From positions 5,493,420-5,557,419 of the forward strand of contig NC_085102.1 of NCBI RefSeq assembly GCF_963422355.1: 64,000 nucleotides of DNA, read 5' to 3'. Under the pieces are notes generated by a model. The model was given only the letters and a program-made list of their open reading frames with translations. It searched no databases and was not told the origin of the DNA. Position 1 is the first letter of the stretch; every line of letters begins with the position of its first letter. The position numbers and the translations under genes are program-made. Source of the DNA: Corticium candelabrum. Lineage: Eukaryota; Porifera; Homoscleromorpha; Homosclerophorida; Plakinidae. Shown here piece by piece: positions 63,767 through 64,000 of this stretch.

Positions 63767-64000
63767 TTACGATGGTAAAACAGTGTTTCGCATTTGTCGC
63801 TTTTTCCACCATCGCCATGACAGATAAATTCCTTTCAACAATATCAGAAAGAAGCCCAGACCGCATGATAAAATGAAGAGGCCAGGAGAGTCTTCTGAGG
63901 TTATTTTACGGTTGTCTTCTTGTTCTGCCACTGGAGGACACGTGCTGTTCAAATGTCTATCAAAAGCCCGTAGTACAAATTTCTCTTGAAGAGCCTCTTG
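63767..64000 (-). CDS. C-terminal fragment of an iGluR-like receptor (S2 end, M4, tail), runs off the window
   Basis: Open from the window edge to a TAA at 63769. It reads QEALQEKFVLRAFDRHLNST, then CPPVAEQEDNRKITSEDSPG, then the hydrophobic LFILSCGLGFFLILLKGIYL and a basic tail RWWKKRQMRNTVLPS. A final S2 helix, a cysteine, a short acidic stretch, the D/E-S-P-G-L-F-I-L entry and a single membrane span followed by basic residues is the same order as the end of S2 and M4 in the iGluRs here (EEISGIFIV, SEIGGIFIV). A GTAAGT donor overlaps the last codon (63770) and a CTTTCAG acceptor lies 52 bp further on; splicing there would still end in Ser-stop, so the intron would lie at the very end of the coding region. 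Another single-span receptor remains possible because only about 77 residues are visible. Confidence 0.5.
   Translation of the reverse strand, partial: QEALQEKFVLRAFDRHLNSTCPPVAEQEDNRKITSEDSPGLFILSCGLGFFLILLKGIYLSWRWWKKRQMRNTVLPS

Overview
The window is eukaryotic and almost certainly metazoan. It has short GT-AG introns (52-254 bp where they can be placed), dinucleotide microsatellites, an ionotropic glutamate receptor (iGluR) gene cluster, a filamin-repeat gene and a decayed non-LTR retrotransposon. The iGluRs have plant-GLR-like pore and ligand-binding motifs, and the giant extracellular protein combines IPT/TIG and Calx-beta modules. My best guess is therefore an early-branching animal, most likely a sponge of a lineage that kept iGluRs (homoscleromorph or calcareous). 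That assignment is inference.

Layout. 193-1185 (-) is a 5'-truncated retrotransposon ORF. 2021-49258 (-) is one giant gene: a 2.5 kb first exon with a signal peptide, one 228 bp intron, and a single uninterrupted 44,487 bp exon. Together they encode about 15,669 residues: about 120 tandem repeats of about 127 aa resembling bacterial SbsA-type Ig-like domains, then three IPT/TIG domains and a Calx-beta-like domain. 49259-51091 is non-coding, with a CpG-containing promoter-like block. 51092-60320 (+) holds three tandem two-exon iGluR genes; the second and third come from a recent tandem duplication or have been homogenised by gene conversion. 60548-62167 (-) is a convergent four-repeat filamin-type gene. 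A degraded copy of its 3' end lies between the second and third iGluRs and shows that the duplicated unit included it. 63767-64000 (-) looks like the M4 and C-terminus of a further iGluR-like receptor that runs off the window.

How the parts relate. The giant protein should be secreted and heavily glycosylated, an extracellular matrix or adhesion candidate (inference). The iGluRs are predicted plasma-membrane ligand-gated channels. The filamin-repeat protein is probably cytoplasmic. Nothing in the sequence ties the giant gene functionally to the receptors.

The main candidate for something undescribed is the giant gene. It has an extreme exon length, a bacterial-type Ig-like fold expanded to about 120 copies, and a higher-order super-repeat of about 13-19 units inside the array.
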